Positions 8,874 through 20,198 of a stretch of DNA of 64,000 nucleotides are shown here, one piece after another; position 1 is the first letter of the stretch; every line of letters begins with the position of its first letter. This stretch comes from Mesorhizobium sp. M1E.F.Ca.ET.045.02.1.1. Lineage in GTDB: Bacteria > Pseudomonadota > Alphaproteobacteria > Rhizobiales > Rhizobiaceae. Both the position numbers and the translations under genes were made by a program. The stretch covers positions 4,540,501 to 4,604,500 of the forward strand of contig NZ_CP034447.1 in NCBI RefSeq assembly GCF_003952485.1, written 5' to 3'. Below the pieces are notes generated by a model. The model was given only the letters and a program-made list of their open reading frames with translations, was not told where the DNA came from and did not search any database.

Positions 8874-10064
8874 ATGGCTGAAACCTCCGTCCGCAACTTC
8901 AACATCAACTTCGGTCCGCAACACCCTGCAGCGCATGGCGTTTTGCGCCTGGTGCTGGAGCTGGACGGCGAGGTGGTCGACCGCGTCGATCCGCATATCG
9001 GCCTGCTTCATCGCGGCACCGAGAAGCTGATCGAGGCAAAGACCTATCTGCAGGCGGTGCCCTATCTCGACCGGCTCGATTATTGCGCGCCGATGAACCA
9101 GGAGCATGCCTTCGCGCTCGCTGCAGAGCGCTTGCTCGGCATCGAGGTGCCGAAGCGTGGGCAGCTGATCCGCGTGCTCTATTCCGAGATGGGCCGCATC
9201 ATGTCGCACATCCTCAATGTGACGACGCAGGCGATGGACGTCGGCGCGCTGACCCCACCGCTGTGGGGCTTCGTCGAGCGCGAAAAGCTGATGGTATTCT
9301 ACGAACGCGCCTCCGGCTCGCGCATGCATGCGGCCTATTTCCGGCCGGGCGGCGTGCACCAGGACCTGCCGCAGAAGCTGATCGAGGACATCGGCAAGTG
9401 GATCGACCCGTTCCTGAAGTCGATCGACGATCTCGACGCGCTGCTTACGCCTAACCGCATCTTCAAGCAGCGCAATGTCGACATCGGCACGGTGTCGCTG
9501 GCCGACGCCTGGGCCTGGGGTTTTTCGGGCGTGATGGTGCGCGGCTCGGGCGCGGCCTGGGACCTGCGCAAGGCGCAGCCCTATGAATGCTATTCCGAGA
9601 TGGATTTCGACATCCCGATCGGCAAGAACGGCGACTGCTACGATCGCTACCTCGTGCGCATGGAAGAGATGCGCCAGTCGGCGAAGATCATGCGCCAATG
9701 CGTCGATCTTTTGCTCGGCAAGGAAGGCACTGGCCCGGTTTCGAACCTCGACGGCAAGGTGGTGCCGCCGAAGCGCGCGGCAATGAAGCGCTCGATGGAA
9801 GCGCTCATCCATCACTTCAAACTCTATACCGAGGGCTATCGTGTGCCGGCCGGCGAGGTCTATGCGGCCGTCGAGGCGCCCAAGGGCGAGTTCGGCGTCT
9901 ATCTGGTCTCGGACGGCACCAACAAGCCTTATCGCTGCAAGCTGCGCGCGCCCGGTTTCGCGCATCTGCAGGCCATGGATTTCCTGTGCCGCGGCCACAT
10001 GCTGGCCGACGTCACCGCCGTACTTGGCTCCCTCGACATCGTGTTTGGTGAGGTCGATCGCTAA
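8874..10064 (+). CDS. nuoD: NADH-quinone oxidoreductase subunit D
   Basis: A 396-residue 49-kDa-type subunit that forms the quinone pocket with NuoB. Family signatures include [20 protein letters not shown] near the start, [12 protein letters not shown] and the C-terminal [13 protein letters not shown]. Upstream GAGGCG can serve as ribosome-binding site after the insertion. The stop TAA is directly followed by the nuoE ATG. Confidence 0.97.
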   Translation: MAETSVRNFNINFGPQHPAAHGVLRLVLELDGEVVDRVDPHIGLLHRGTEKLIEAKTYLQAVPYLDRLDYCAPMNQEHAFALAAERLLGIEVPKRGQLIRVLYSEMGRIMSHILNVTTQAMDVGALTPPLWGFVEREKLMVFYERASGSRMHAAYFRPGGVHQDLPQKLIEDIGKWIDPFLKSIDDLDALLTPNRIFKQRNVDIGTVSLADAWAWGFSGVMVRGSGAAWDLRKAQPYECYSEMDFDIPIGKNGDCYDRYLVRMEEMRQSAKIMRQCVDLLLGKEGTGPVSNLDGKVVPPKRAAMKRSMEALIHHFKLYTEGYRVPAGEVYAAVEAPKGEFGVYLVSDGTNKPYRCKLRAPGFAHLQAMDFLCRGHMLADVTAVLGSLDIVFGEVDR

Positions 10065-11390
10065 ATGTCAGTCCGCCGTCTCGCAGATGCCAGCGTCCAG
10101 CCAGCCTCCTTCGCCTTCACCAAGGCGAACGCGGCGGCGGCCAAGCAGTGGATCGCCAAATATCCGAAGGGCCGCGAGCAGTCGGCCATCATCCCGTTGC
10201 TGATGATCGCGCAGGAGCAGGAAGGCTGGGTGACCAAGGCGGCGATCGAGACGATCTCCGACATGCTCGGCATGCCGCGCATCCGCGGCCTCGAGGTCGC
10301 GACCTTCTACACGCAGTACCAGCTTAATCCGGTCGGCACCCGCGCCCATATTCAGGTCTGCGGCACCACGCCCTGCATGCTGCGCGGCTCGGAAGCGCTG
10401 ATGGATGTCTGCCGGTCGAAGATCCATCACGACCAGTTCCACACCAATGACAAGGGCACGCTGTCGTGGGAGGAGGTCGAGTGCCTCGGCGCCTGCGTCA
10501 ACGCGCCGATGGTCATGATCTTCAAGGACACCTTCGAGGACCTGACGCCGGAACGGCTGGCCGAGATCATCGATCTCTATGAAGCCGGAAAGGGTGCCGA
10601 GGTGAAGCCTGGTCCGCAGAACGGCCGCACCGGCTCCGAGCCCGCGTCTGGGCTGACGACGCTGAAGAGCGAAAAAGCGATCCTGAAATCGACCCGTGAC
10701 AAGGAAGCCAAGGCTGCCGCGAAGGCGGCCAGGGAAGCCGCTGCCGCGGCACCGGCTGCGGCTCCAGCCGCCGTCGTGTCTCAGGCGCCCGCCGCGCCGG
10801 CGCCTTCCGGCCCGGTCGCGCCTTCGAAATCCAGCAAGCCGAAGACCGATGCGCCCGAGACCAGCCCGGCGCTGACGACGCCGTCGCCGGTGAAAGTCTC
10901 GCCCGCCGCCGAGAAGGCTGCGAGCGTCAGGGCGCCACGCCATTCGGCGGCCAACGCCAACCAGGCCTCTCCGGAAGTCGAAGCGGTTTCGAAGCCGCGC
11001 AGCGGGCCGATTGCCAAGGCCGAACCGGCTTCCGCCTTCAAGTCGCCGGAAGCCAAGCAGCCCGCCGCCAAGGCAGATGCCAGATCAAAGACGGGCAAGC
11101 CCTCGCTCGAGGACAGGAACCGTCCGGCCGGCATCGAGCGCCCGGCAGCTGTCGACGATCTCAAGCTGATCTCCGGCGTCGGTCCGAAGATCGAAGGCAC
11201 CTTGCATTCGCTTGGCATCTACACCTTCGCGCAGGTCGCCTCGTGGAAGAAGGCAGAGCGCGAATGGGTCGACGGCTATCTCAATTTCCGTGGCCGCATC
11301 GAGCGCGACGACTGGGTGAAGCAGGCCAAGGCGCTCGCCAAGGGAGGCGTCGCCGAGTACATCCGCGTCTTCGGCAAGAAGCCGGTCTGA
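10065..11390 (+). CDS. nuoE: NADH-quinone oxidoreductase subunit E with long C-terminal HhH extension
   Basis: The first ~190 residues are a normal 24-kDa subunit holding [2Fe-2S] cluster N1a, with the four ligands in CGTTPC (about residues 98-103) and CLGAC (139-143). The protein is 441 residues, more than twice E. coli NuoE. Residues about 200-355 are an Ala/Pro/Lys-rich linker. Residues about 363-427 form a helix-hairpin-helix-like module: [14 protein letters not shown], then RIERDDW. The same module ends the gene at 12774-13463. Extended NuoE proteins are known in rhizobia; the function of the tail is not. Confidence 0.95.
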   Translation: MSVRRLADASVQPASFAFTKANAAAAKQWIAKYPKGREQSAIIPLLMIAQEQEGWVTKAAIETISDMLGMPRIRGLEVATFYTQYQLNPVGTRAHIQVCGTTPCMLRGSEALMDVCRSKIHHDQFHTNDKGTLSWEEVECLGACVNAPMVMIFKDTFEDLTPERLAEIIDLYEAGKGAEVKPGPQNGRTGSEPASGLTTLKSEKAILKSTRDKEAKAAAKAAREAAAAAPAAAPAAVVSQAPAAPAPSGPVAPSKSSKPKTDAPETSPALTTPSPVKVSPAAEKAASVRAPRHSAANANQASPEVEAVSKPRSGPIAKAEPASAFKSPEAKQPAAKADARSKTGKPSLEDRNRPAGIERPAAVDDLKLISGVGPKIEGTLHSLGIYTFAQVASWKKAEREWVDGYLNFRGRIERDDWVKQAKALAKGGVAEYIRVFGKKPV

Positions 11391-11400
11391 GGGACGAGAA

Positions 11401-12705
11401 ATGCTTCAGGACAAAGACCGCATCTTCACCAACATCTACGGCTTGTTCGACAAGTCGTTGGCCGGAGCGCAGGCGCGCGGCCTCTGGGACGACACGCCGG
11501 GCCTCATCGCCAAGGGGCGCGACTGGATCATCAACGAGATGAAGGCAAGCGGCCTGCGCGGCCGCGGCGGCGCCGGTTTCCCGACCGGCCTGAAATGGTC
11601 GTTCATGCCCAAGCAGAGCGACGGCCGCCCGAGCTATCTCGTCATCAATGCCGACGAATCCGAGCCTGGCACCTGCAAGGACCGCGACATCCTGCGCAAT
11701 GACCCGCACACGCTGGTCGAGGGCGCGCTGGTCGCCGGCTTCGCCATGGGCGCGATCGCCGCCTACATCTATGTGCGCGGCGAGTTCATCCGCGAGCGCG
11801 AGGCGCTGCAGCGCGCCATCGACGAGGCTTACGCGGCCAAGCTCATCGGCAAGAACAACACATCCGGCTACGACTTCGACGTCTACATGCACCATGGCGC
11901 CGGCGCCTATATCTGCGGCGAGGAGACGGCGCTGCTCGAAAGCCTCGAAGGCAAGAAGGGCCAGCCGCGGCTGAAGCCGCCATTCCCGGCCAATGTCGGC
12001 CTTTATGGTTGCCCGACGACCGTCAACAACGTCGAATCGATCGCCGTGGCACCGACCATCCTGCGCCGCGGCGCTGCCTGGTTCTCGTCTTTCGGCCGGC
12101 CGAACAATGCCGGCACCAAGCTGTTCTGCGTCTCCGGTCACGTCAACAATCCGTGCACCTTCGAAGAGGCGATGTCGATCCCGTTCCGCGAGCTGATCGA
12201 GACGCATTGCGGCGGCATTCGCGGCGGCTGGGACAATCTGCTCGCGGTCATCCCGGGCGGCGCTTCGGTGCCGCTGGTTCCGGCCGAGCAGATCATCGAC
12301 GCGCCGATGGATTTCGACGCGCTGCGCGACCTCAAATCCGGCCTCGGCACGGCGGCTGTCATCGTCGTGGACAAGTCGACCGACGTGGTGAAGGCGATCG
12401 CCAGGCTGTCCTACTTCTACAAGCATGAAAGCTGCGGCCAGTGCACGCCGTGCCGCGAAGGCACTGGCTGGATGTGGCGGGTGATGGAGCGGCTGGTGCG
12501 CGGCGAGGCGCAGAAGCGCGAGATCGACATGCTGCTCGACGTCACCAAGCAGGTCGAGGGCCACACGATCTGCGCGCTGGGCGACGCAGCGGCCTGGCCC
12601 ATCCAGGGCCTGATGCGGCATTTCCGCGGCGAGGTGGAACGCCGCATCGACGAGTTTTCGCGCAACGCGCACCGGGTCGAGCCGGTCATGGTGGCGGCGG
12701 AATAG
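11401..12705 (+). CDS. nuoF: NADH-quinone oxidoreductase subunit F
   Basis: A 434-residue 51-kDa subunit that binds NADH and FMN and carries [4Fe-4S] cluster N3. Visible are the glycine-rich loop [13 protein letters not shown] (from about residue 55), the NADH-site stretch [15 protein letters not shown] and the cluster ligands [11 protein letters not shown] (about 343-353) with a later Cys in [13 protein letters not shown]. It follows nuoE by 10 bases. Confidence 0.97.
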   Translation: MLQDKDRIFTNIYGLFDKSLAGAQARGLWDDTPGLIAKGRDWIINEMKASGLRGRGGAGFPTGLKWSFMPKQSDGRPSYLVINADESEPGTCKDRDILRNDPHTLVEGALVAGFAMGAIAAYIYVRGEFIREREALQRAIDEAYAAKLIGKNNTSGYDFDVYMHHGAGAYICGEETALLESLEGKKGQPRLKPPFPANVGLYGCPTTVNNVESIAVAPTILRRGAAWFSSFGRPNNAGTKLFCVSGHVNNPCTFEEAMSIPFRELIETHCGGIRGGWDNLLAVIPGGASVPLVPAEQIIDAPMDFDALRDLKSGLGTAAVIVVDKSTDVVKAIARLSYFYKHESCGQCTPCREGTGWMWRVMERLVRGEAQKREIDMLLDVTKQVEGHTICALGDAAAWPIQGLMRHFRGEVERRIDEFSRNAHRVEPVMVAAE

Positions 12706-12773
12706 AATTTGTGAAGACGGGCGTTGCCCGGGACGGAAAAGCAGGGGCGGGCGTACGAAGAAACGACCAGGAG

Positions 12774-13463
12774 ATGTCTATGGCGCCGTATTCGATAGCC
12801 TACCCGCTGATGCCCTATTTGGACCAACTCGAGAAGATGAACCAGGATCTGACCAAGATGATGCCGAGCGAGATGGCCAGCGCCGTCAACCTCATGGCGC
12901 ATCCCGTCGCGGGTGCGGCGGCGATGTCGGCGCTCGGCATCGGTCTTGCCAACCACGCGCTTGGCGTCTGGATGGGCGCGGTCTCCGGCGCGATCGAAGC
13001 CTCGCAGCGCATGTTCCAGCCGTTTCTCGACGATCTCGAGGCGCGGACGGAAGCCGCCAACAACTCGTCCAAGGCGCGCAAGGCGGCCGAGACGCTGATC
13101 GCCGAGGCGCAGACTTTCGCCAGGGACGTGACCGACATCGCGGCTAACGCCACCGAGAAGGCCCTCGACGCGACAGGCACCGACACGGTTGCCGAAGCGG
13201 CCGCGACCGGGCTGATGCCGGAAGACTTCCGGCAGCCGAAGGCGATCGACAAGCCGGCGAAGCCATCTGACCTGAAGGCGATTTCCGGCATCGGGCCGAA
13301 GCTCGAGAAAGTGCTGAACGGCCTCGGCATCTGGACCTATGGCCAGATCGCCGCCTGGACGTCGGAAGAGATCGCCTGGGTCGAGGATTACCTGTCGCTC
13401 GCCGGCCGTATTGGTCGCGACGACTGGGCTGCCCAGGCGGCGGCGCTGGCCGCGAAGAAGTGA
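12774..13463 (+). CDS. HhH-module protein encoded in the nuo operon
   Basis: A 229-residue protein that is not a core complex I subunit. Residues 1-90 are hydrophobic/amphipathic (YPLMPYLDQLEKMNQDLTKM; ALGIGLANHALGVWMGAVSG), with a weak resemblance to phasin-type helices, and are followed by a helical charged region. Residues about 166-226 hold DLKAISGIGPKLEKVLNGLG and then RIGRDDW, clearly related to the NuoE tail. The start at 12774 (ATGTCTATG) follows GACCAGGAG. It lies between nuoF and nuoG on the same strand, so it is co-expressed with complex I. Likely an alphaproteobacterial accessory or assembly factor; unproven. Confidence 0.85.
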   Translation: MSMAPYSIAYPLMPYLDQLEKMNQDLTKMMPSEMASAVNLMAHPVAGAAAMSALGIGLANHALGVWMGAVSGAIEASQRMFQPFLDDLEARTEAANNSSKARKAAETLIAEAQTFARDVTDIAANATEKALDATGTDTVAEAAATGLMPEDFRQPKAIDKPAKPSDLKAISGIGPKLEKVLNGLGIWTYGQIAAWTSEEIAWVEDYLSLAGRIGRDDWAAQAAALAAKK

Positions 13464-13537
13464 AATGAAATGCCGGGCGCGGCATCAGTCGCGCCCGGAA
13501 AGAGAGATTGCGGGAAATCCGCGAGGGTTCGAGGCGA

Positions 13538-15619
13538 ATGGCAAAGCTCAAGGTCGACGGGAAAGAGATTACGGTACCCGACCACTACACGCTGCTGCAG
13601 GCGGCCGAGGACGCCGGCGCGGAAGTGCCGCGCTTCTGCTTCCACGAGCGGCTGTCGATCGCCGGCAACTGCCGTATGTGCCTGATCGAGGTGAAGGGCG
13701 GTCCGCCCAAGCCGCAAGCCTCCTGCGCCATGGGTGTGCGCGACCTGCGCCCCGGCCCGAATGGCGAGCCGCCGGAGATCTTCACCAACACGCCGATGGT
13801 CAAGAAGGCCCGCGAAGGCGTGATGGAGTTCCTGCTGATCAACCATCCGCTGGATTGCCCGATCTGCGACCAGGGCGGCGAGTGCGACCTGCAGGACCAG
13901 GCGATGGCCTTCGGCGTCGATTCGTCGCGCTATCACGAGAACAAGCGCGCGGTCGAAGACAAATATATCGGCCCGCTGGTCAAGACGGTGATGAACCGCT
14001 GCATCCATTGCACGCGCTGCGTCCGCTTCACCACCGAGGTCGCCGGCATTTCCGAGCTTGGCCTGATCGGCCGCGGCGAGGATGCCGAGATCACCACCTA
14101 TCTCGAGCAGGCGATGACGTCCGAGCTGCAGGGCAACGTCATCGATCTCTGCCCGGTCGGCGCGCTGACCTCCAAGCCGTTCGCCTTCCAGGCGCGGCCA
14201 TGGGAGCTCACCAAGACGGAATCGATCGATGTCATGGACGCCGTCGGCTCGGCGATCCGCGTCGACTCCCGGGGCCGTGAAGTGATGCGCATCCTGCCGC
14301 GCGTCAACGAAGCGGTGAACGAGGAGTGGATCTCCGACAAGACCCGCTTCATCTGGGATGGCCTGCGCACGCAGCGCCTCGATCGCCCCTATGTGCGTAA
14401 GAACGGCAAGCTCGTCCCGGCAAGCTGGGCAGAAGCGTTTGTAGCCATCAAGGACGAGGTTTCGAAGACGGCGCCCGAGCGGATCGGGGCGATTGCCGGC
14501 GACCTCGCTGCGGTCGAGGAAATCTACGCGCTCAAGCTTCTGATGGCAGCGCTCGGCTCGAAGAACATCGACTGCCGCCAGGATGGCGCAGCGCTCGATC
14601 CGTCGCTCGGCCGCGCCAGCTACATCTTCAACCCGACCATCGAGGGCATCGAGCAGGCCGACGCGGTGCTGATCATCGGCGCCAATCCCCGCTTCGAGGC
14701 CTCGGTGCTCAACGCGCGCATCCGCAAGCGCTGGCGCGTCGGCAATCTGCCGATCGGCGTCATCGGAGAGATCGGTGACACGCGCTACGACTACGAACTG
14801 CTCGGCGCCGGCCCCGAATCGCTGAAGGACCTGGCCGACGGCAACGGCAAGTTCTTCGAGGTGCTGAAGAAGGCGACGCATCCGCTGATCATCGTCGGCC
14901 AGGGCGCGCTGGCGCGCGCCGATGGCGCGGCGGTGCTCGGCCAGGCGGCCAAGCTCGCCACGGCCGTTGAGGCCGTGACGGCCGACTGGAACGGCTTCGC
15001 GGTGCTCCACAACGCCGCGGCCAGAGTCGGCGGCCTCGATGTCGGCTTCGTGCCGGGCGAGGGCGGCAAGAACGTCGCCGGCATGCTCGGCGAGACGGAT
15101 CTTCTGTTCCTGCTTGGCGCCGACGAGATCGATATGGCCAAGACCGGCGGCGCCTTCGTCGTCTATATCGGCACGCATGGCGATGCCGGCGCGCACCGCG
15201 CCAACGTCATCCTGCCGGGCGCGGCCTATACCGAAAAGTCGGGCACCTATGTCAACACGGAAGGCCGCGTGCAGCAGACCAACCGTGCCGGCTTCGCGCC
15301 GGGCGAGGCGCGCGAGGACTGGGCGATCCTGAGGGCGCTTTCGGACGTGCTCGGCAAGAAGCTGCCGTTCGATTCGCTGGCGCAGCTGCGCGCCAAGCTC
15401 TATGGCGAGCACCCGCATCTCGCCCGTATCGATCAGGTTCTGCCCGGTAGCGCCGACGACATCGCCAAGGCGGCGAAGCTCGGCGGCCGGCTGAACAAGG
15501 GCACCTTCACCTCGCCGGTGAAGGATTTTTATCTGACCAACCCGATCGCGCGGGCCTCGGCCGTGATGGCCGAATGCTCGGCGCTGGCCAAGAGCGGCTT
15601 CAAGCAGGCGGCGGAATAA
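13538..15619 (+). CDS. nuoG: NADH-quinone oxidoreductase subunit G
   Basis: A 693-residue 75-kDa subunit of the electron-input module. N-terminal ferredoxin ligands are in [15 protein letters not shown], then [14 protein letters not shown], the [4Fe-4S] ligands CIHCTRC and CPVGAL, followed by a molybdopterin-oxidoreductase-like fold without obvious cofactor use. The start at 13538 ([15 protein letters not shown]) is preferred over an in-frame ATG 10 codons upstream because the ferredoxin fold begins there and GAGGCGA precedes it. Confidence 0.97.
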   Translation: MAKLKVDGKEITVPDHYTLLQAAEDAGAEVPRFCFHERLSIAGNCRMCLIEVKGGPPKPQASCAMGVRDLRPGPNGEPPEIFTNTPMVKKAREGVMEFLLINHPLDCPICDQGGECDLQDQAMAFGVDSSRYHENKRAVEDKYIGPLVKTVMNRCIHCTRCVRFTTEVAGISELGLIGRGEDAEITTYLEQAMTSELQGNVIDLCPVGALTSKPFAFQARPWELTKTESIDVMDAVGSAIRVDSRGREVMRILPRVNEAVNEEWISDKTRFIWDGLRTQRLDRPYVRKNGKLVPASWAEAFVAIKDEVSKTAPERIGAIAGDLAAVEEIYALKLLMAALGSKNIDCRQDGAALDPSLGRASYIFNPTIEGIEQADAVLIIGANPRFEASVLNARIRKRWRVGNLPIGVIGEIGDTRYDYELLGAGPESLKDLADGNGKFFEVLKKATHPLIIVGQGALARADGAAVLGQAAKLATAVEAVTADWNGFAVLHNAAARVGGLDVGFVPGEGGKNVAGMLGETDLLFLLGADEIDMAKTGGAFVVYIGTHGDAGAHRANVILPGAAYTEKSGTYVNTEGRVQQTNRAGFAPGEAREDWAILRALSDVLGKKLPFDSLAQLRAKLYGEHPHLARIDQVLPGSADDIAKAAKLGGRLNKGTFTSPVKDFYLTNPIARASAVMAECSALAKSGFKQAAE

Positions 15620-15621
15620 GC

Positions 15622-16665
15622 ATGGACACCTTCTTCTCCTTCTACGTGCTGCCGGCGCTGCTGATCCTTCTGAAATCGGTGGCGCTGATCGTCGTTCTTC
15701 TGATCTTCGTGGCCTATGTGCTCTATGCCGACCGCAAGATCTGGGCGGCGGTGCAACTGCGCCGCGGCCCGAACGTCGTAGGCCCCTGGGGAACGCTGCA
15801 GGCCTTCGCCGACCTTTTGAAATTCGTGTTCAAGGAGCCGGTGATCCCGTCCGGCGCCAACAAGGGCGTCTTCCTGCTCGCGCCGCTGGTGTCGGCGGTG
15901 CTGGCGATCTCGGCCTGGGCCGTTATTCCGGTCAATGAGGGCTGGGCGATCGCCAACATCAATGTCGGCATCCTCTATGTCTTCGCCATCTCCTCGCTCG
16001 AAGTCTATGGCGTGATCATGGGCGGCTGGGCGTCCAACTCGAAATATCCGTTCCTCGGCGCGTTGCGCTCGGCCGCGCAGATGGTGTCCTACGAGGTCTC
16101 GATCGGCTTCGTCATCGTCACCGTTCTGCTCACAGTCGGCTCGCTCAACCTCTCCGACATCGTGCTGGCGCAACAGGATGGGCTGGGCACGCGGCTCGGC
16201 CTGCCCAACACCTTCCTCGACTGGCACTGGCTGTCGCTGTTCCCGATGTTCATCGTCTTCTTCATCTCGGCGCTGGCCGAGACGAACCGTCCGCCGTTCG
16301 ATCTGGTGGAGGCGGAATCGGAACTCGTCGCCGGCCACATGGTTGAATATTCGTCGACGCCGTTCCTGCTCTTCTTCCTGGGCGAGTACGTCGCCGTCGT
16401 TCTGATGTGCGCACTGGCCACCATCCTCTTCCTCGGCGGCTGGCTGCCACCGTTCAACTTCGCGCCCTTCACCTGGGTGCCGGGATTGATCTGGTTCGTG
16501 CTCAAGGTCTGCCTGGTGTTCTTCATGTTCTCGATGGTGAAGGCGTTCGTGCCGCGCTACCGCTACGACCAGCTGATGCGGCTGGGCTGGAAGGTCTTCC
16601 TGCCGATCTCGCTGTTCATGGTGGTAGCCACCGCCGCCTTCCTCAAGATCACGGGATTTGCGTGA
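15622..16665 (+). CDS. nuoH: NADH-quinone oxidoreductase subunit H
   Basis: A 347-residue membrane subunit at the junction of the two arms, with about eight membrane helices. It helps form the quinone tunnel and first proton channel. Signatures are [20 protein letters not shown] and [20 protein letters not shown]. It starts 2 bases after the nuoG stop, and its stop shares one base with the nuoI start. Confidence 0.97.
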   Translation: MDTFFSFYVLPALLILLKSVALIVVLLIFVAYVLYADRKIWAAVQLRRGPNVVGPWGTLQAFADLLKFVFKEPVIPSGANKGVFLLAPLVSAVLAISAWAVIPVNEGWAIANINVGILYVFAISSLEVYGVIMGGWASNSKYPFLGALRSAAQMVSYEVSIGFVIVTVLLTVGSLNLSDIVLAQQDGLGTRLGLPNTFLDWHWLSLFPMFIVFFISALAETNRPPFDLVEAESELVAGHMVEYSSTPFLLFFLGEYVAVVLMCALATILFLGGWLPPFNFAPFTWVPGLIWFVLKVCLVFFMFSMVKAFVPRYRYDQLMRLGWKVFLPISLFMVVATAAFLKITGFA

Positions 16666-17156
16666 TGTCCGCTCTTGCCCAAGCCGCAAAGGCCCTGCTG
16701 CTGAAGGATTTCGTCAGCGCTTTCTTCCTTTCGATGCGCCAGTTCGTGGCGCCGAAGGAGACGATCAACTATCCGCACGAGAAGGGGCCGACCAGCCCGC
16801 GCTTTCGTGGCGAACACGCGCTGCGCCGCTATCCCAACGGCGAGGAACGCTGCATCGCCTGCAAGCTCTGCGAAGCGATCTGCCCGGCGCAGGCGATCAC
16901 CATCGAGGCCGGCCCGCGCCGCAACGACGGCACGCGCCGCACCGTGCGCTACGACATCGACATGGTGAAGTGCATCTATTGCGGTTTCTGCCAGGAAGCC
17001 TGCCCGGTCGACGCGATCGTCGAGGGGCCGAATTTCGAATTCGCGACCGAGACGCGCGAGGAGCTTTACTACAACAAGGAAAAGCTGCTCGCGAACGGCG
17101 ATCGCTGGGAGCGGGAACTGGCGCGCAACATCGCGCTGGACGCGCCCTATCGCTGA
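16665..17156 (+). CDS. nuoI: NADH-quinone oxidoreductase subunit I
   Basis: A 163-residue TYKY-type subunit with two [4Fe-4S] ferredoxin motifs, [12 protein letters not shown] and [12 protein letters not shown], that pass electrons from NuoG toward NuoB. The start overlaps the nuoH stop by one base (TGATG). A 126-base gap, the largest true gap in the operon apart from the insertion, separates it from nuoJ; no extra gene is convincing there. Confidence 0.97.
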   Translation: MSALAQAAKALLLKDFVSAFFLSMRQFVAPKETINYPHEKGPTSPRFRGEHALRRYPNGEERCIACKLCEAICPAQAITIEAGPRRNDGTRRTVRYDIDMVKCIYCGFCQEACPVDAIVEGPNFEFATETREELYYNKEKLLANGDRWERELARNIALDAPYR

Positions 17157-17282
17157 CATTTGACGCATGGACGGGGCGAAGAGCCTCGTCTAATGGAACA
17201 CCAACTTTGCCAGCCGGAGGCGGCGGCGATATCGAGCAGGGGCGCTAAGCCCAGTGTTCGGACAGGAACCCGGGGGAACCCC

Positions 17283-17903
17283 ATGCTGAGTGGACTAGAG
17301 GCGGTCTTTTTCTACCTCTTCGCCTTTATTGCCGTGGCGTCGGCCTTCATGGTCATTTCGTCGCGCAACCCCGTGCATTCGGTGCTGTTCCTGATCCTCA
17401 CCTTCTTCAATGCCGCGGGCCTGTTCATGCTGACCGGCGCCGAGTTCCTGGCGATGATCCTGCTCGTCGTCTATGTCGGCGCGGTGATGGTGCTGTTCCT
17501 GTTCGTCGTCATGATGCTCGACGTCGACTTTGCCGAGATGAAGCAGGGCGCGCTGCAATACGCGCCGATCGGCGCGCTGGTCGGGCTGATCCTGGCGGCT
17601 GAGCTGATCATCGTGCTCGGCGGCTACAGCTTCGCGCCTGAGCTTGCCTCGACGGTGGCGAAGGCAACGCCGGACCTCGCCACGCGCTCCAACACGGCCG
17701 CGCTCGGCGACATCCTCTACACGGACTACCTCTATTACTTCCAGATCGCCGGCCTCGTGCTCCTGGTCGCCATGATCGGCGCTATCGTGCTGACGCTGCG
17801 CCACAAGCCTGGCGTCAAGCGGCAGTCGATCGCTGCCCAGGTCGGCCGCACGCCGGCGACGGGCATGGAAATCCGCAAGGTCAAGTCGGGCGAGGGTATC
17901 TGA
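17283..17903 (+). CDS. nuoJ: NADH-quinone oxidoreductase subunit J
   Basis: A 206-residue membrane subunit with five hydrophobic helices, including the conserved [20 protein letters not shown] that contains the pi-bulge helix of the family. The start at 17283 ([13 protein letters not shown]) gives the usual N-terminus; the open frame extends upstream into non-conserved sequence. Its stop is one base before the nuoK start. Confidence 0.96.
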   Translation: MLSGLEAVFFYLFAFIAVASAFMVISSRNPVHSVLFLILTFFNAAGLFMLTGAEFLAMILLVVYVGAVMVLFLFVVMMLDVDFAEMKQGALQYAPIGALVGLILAAELIIVLGGYSFAPELASTVAKATPDLATRSNTAALGDILYTDYLYYFQIAGLVLLVAMIGAIVLTLRHKPGVKRQSIAAQVGRTPATGMEIRKVKSGEGI

Positions 17904-17904
17904 G

Positions 17905-18213
17905 ATGGTCGTCGGCATCGCGCATTATCTGACCGTATCGGCGATCCTGTTCACGCTCGGCGTGTTCGGCATCTTTTTGAACCGCCGCAACATCATCGTC
18001 ATCCTGATGTCGATCGAGCTGATCCTGCTCGCGGTCAACATCAACTTCGTCGCCTTCTCGGCGGCGATGCATGACCTCGTCGGACAGGTGTTCGCCCTGT
18101 TCGTGCTGACGGTCGCGGCAGCCGAGGCCGCGATCGGACTTGCCATTCTTGTCGTCTTCTTCCGCAACCGCGGCTCGATCGCGGTCGAAGACGTGAACCA
18201 GATGAAGGGTTGA
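17905..18213 (+). CDS. nuoK: NADH-quinone oxidoreductase subunit K
   Basis: A 102-residue subunit with three membrane helices. Membrane-buried glutamates typical of the proton channel are present in [18 protein letters not shown] and in the [11 protein letters not shown] stretch. It lies between nuoJ and nuoL, as in other bacteria. Confidence 0.97.
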   Translation: MVVGIAHYLTVSAILFTLGVFGIFLNRRNIIVILMSIELILLAVNINFVAFSAAMHDLVGQVFALFVLTVAAAEAAIGLAILVVFFRNRGSIAVEDVNQMKG

Positions 18214-18224
18214 CGGGAACAACC

Positions 18225-20198
18225 ATGTACCAGGCCATCGTCTTCCTTCCGCTGCTCGGCTTCCTGATTGTCGGCCTGTTCGGCAATTCGCTCGGCGCCA
18301 AGGCATCCGAATACATCACCTCCGGCTTCCTGGTGATCTCGGCAGTGCTGTCGTGGATCGCCTTCTTCACGGTCGGCTTCGGCCATGGCGAGGTGTTCAC
18401 CGTGCCGGTGCTGCGCTGGATCCAGGCCGGCGGGCTCGACGCCGCCTGGGCGCTCAGGATCGACACGCTCACGGCCGTGATGCTGGTCGTCGTCAACACG
18501 GTGTCGTCGCTGGTCCATATCTATTCGATCGGCTACATGCACCACGATCCGGACCGGCCGCGCTTCTTCGCCTATCTGTCGCTGTTCACCTTCGCGATGC
18601 TGATGCTGGTGACGGCCGACAATCTGGTGCAGATGTACTTCGGCTGGGAAGGCGTCGGCCTCGCCTCCTACCTGCTGATCGGCTTCTGGTACAAGAAGCC
18701 TTCCGCCAACGCCGCGGCCATCAAGGCCTTCGTCGTCAACCGCGTCGGCGACTTCGGCTTCGCGCTTGGCATCTTCGGCGTCTTCGTGCTGTTCGGCTCG
18801 GTCAATCTCGGCACAGTCTTTGCCAACGCAGCCTCCTTCCTTCCGGCCGAAGGTGCGCCGGAAGGGGCCGCGGTGCTGACTTTCCTCGGCCATGCGCTGG
18901 ACAAGCATATCGCGCTGACGGTGGTCTGCCTGCTGCTCTTCATGGGCGCCATGGGCAAGTCGGCGCAGGTGCCGCTGCACACCTGGCTGCCCGACGCCAT
19001 GGAGGGCCCGACGCCCGTGTCGGCGCTGATCCATGCCGCGACCATGGTGACGGCCGGCGTGTTCATGCTGGCGAGACTCTCGCCGCTGTTCGAGCTGTCG
19101 CATTCGGCGCTGACCGTCGTCACCTTCATCGGCGCCTTCACCGCCTTCTTCGCGGCGACCGTCGGCCTGGTGCAGAACGACATCAAGCGCGTGATCGCCT
19201 ATTCGACCTGCTCGCAGCTCGGCTACATGTTCGTGGCGCTCGGCGTCGGCGCCTATGGCGCGGCGATCTTCCACCTGTTCACGCACGCTTTCTTCAAGGC
19301 GCTGCTGTTCCTCGGCTCGGGCTCGGTCATCCATGCCGTCTCCGACGAGCAGGACATGCGCAAGATGGGCGGGTTGCGGACGCTCATCCCCAAGACCTAC
19401 TGGATGATGGTGATCGGCACGCTGGCGCTGACCGGCGTCGGCATCCCGGCGACGGTGATCGGCACCGCTGGCTTCTTCTCCAAGGACGCCATCATCGAGG
19501 CGTCCTTCGCCAGCCACAACGCGATCGCGGGCTTCGCTTTCGTGCTGCTGGTCATCGCCGCCTGCTTCACCAGCTTCTATTCCTGGCGGCTGATCTTCAT
19601 GACCTTCCACGGCGAGCCGCGCGCGAGCCACGAAGTCATGCACCACGTCCATGAATCACCGCCGGTGATGCTGGTGCCGCTCTATGTGCTGGCCGCCGGC
19701 GCGCTGTTTGCCGGTATTGCCTTCCACGGCGCCTTCATCGGCGAGGGCTATGCCGAGTTCTGGAAGGCGTCGCTGTTCACGCTGCCGGAGAACCACATCC
19801 TGCACGAGATCCACGAATTGCCGTTGTGGGTGGAGCTGGCTCCGTTCATCGCCATGGTCATCGGCTTCGCGGTGGCCTGGAAGTTCTATATCCGCTCGCC
19901 GGAACTGCCCCGAAGCGTCGCCGCCAACCATCGCCTGCTCTATGGCTTCCTGCTCAACAAGTGGTATTTCGACGAGCTCTACGACTTTCTGTTCGTGCGG
20001 CCGGCGAAGCGCCTCGGCAGGTTCCTGTGGAAGACCGGTGACGGCGCCGTCATCGACGGCCTCGGCCCCGACGGCATCTCGGCGCGCGTCGTCGACGTCA
20101 CCAACCGGGTCGTCAAGCTGCAGACCGGCTATCTCTACCACTATGCCTTCGCCATGCTGATCGGCGTGGCCGCTCTCGTCACCTGGATGATGCTCTGA
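18225..20198 (+). CDS. nuoL: NADH-quinone oxidoreductase subunit L
   Basis: A 657-residue antiporter-like subunit at the distal end of the membrane arm, with the long lateral helix at its C-terminus. Core signatures are [40 protein letters not shown] and the lysine-containing [20 protein letters not shown]. The start at 18225 follows GGGAACAACC. Its stop overlaps the nuoM start (TGATG). Confidence 0.97.
   Translation: MYQAIVFLPLLGFLIVGLFGNSLGAKASEYITSGFLVISAVLSWIAFFTVGFGHGEVFTVPVLRWIQAGGLDAAWALRIDTLTAVMLVVVNTVSSLVHIYSIGYMHHDPDRPRFFAYLSLFTFAMLMLVTADNLVQMYFGWEGVGLASYLLIGFWYKKPSANAAAIKAFVVNRVGDFGFALGIFGVFVLFGSVNLGTVFANAASFLPAEGAPEGAAVLTFLGHALDKHIALTVVCLLLFMGAMGKSAQVPLHTWLPDAMEGPTPVSALIHAATMVTAGVFMLARLSPLFELSHSALTVVTFIGAFTAFFAATVGLVQNDIKRVIAYSTCSQLGYMFVALGVGAYGAAIFHLFTHAFFKALLFLGSGSVIHAVSDEQDMRKMGGLRTLIPKTYWMMVIGTLALTGVGIPATVIGTAGFFSKDAIIEASFASHNAIAGFAFVLLVIAACFTSFYSWRLIFMTFHGEPRASHEVMHHVHESPPVMLVPLYVLAAGALFAGIAFHGAFIGEGYAEFWKASLFTLPENHILHEIHELPLWVELAPFIAMVIGFAVAWKFYIRSPELPRSVAANHRLLYGFLLNKWYFDELYDFLFVRPAKRLGRFLWKTGDGAVIDGLGPDGISARVVDVTNRVVKLQTGYLYHYAFAMLIGVAALVTWMML

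Noticed and set aside
8835..9998. 387-codon open frame antisense to nuoD
   Set aside because: Shadow of nuoD; no ribosome-binding site and no family resemblance.
13388..15418. 676-codon open frame antisense to nuoG
   Set aside because: High-GC codon bias keeps the opposite strand open. The plus strand encodes a full NuoG with all cluster ligands; the antisense product has no recognisable motif.
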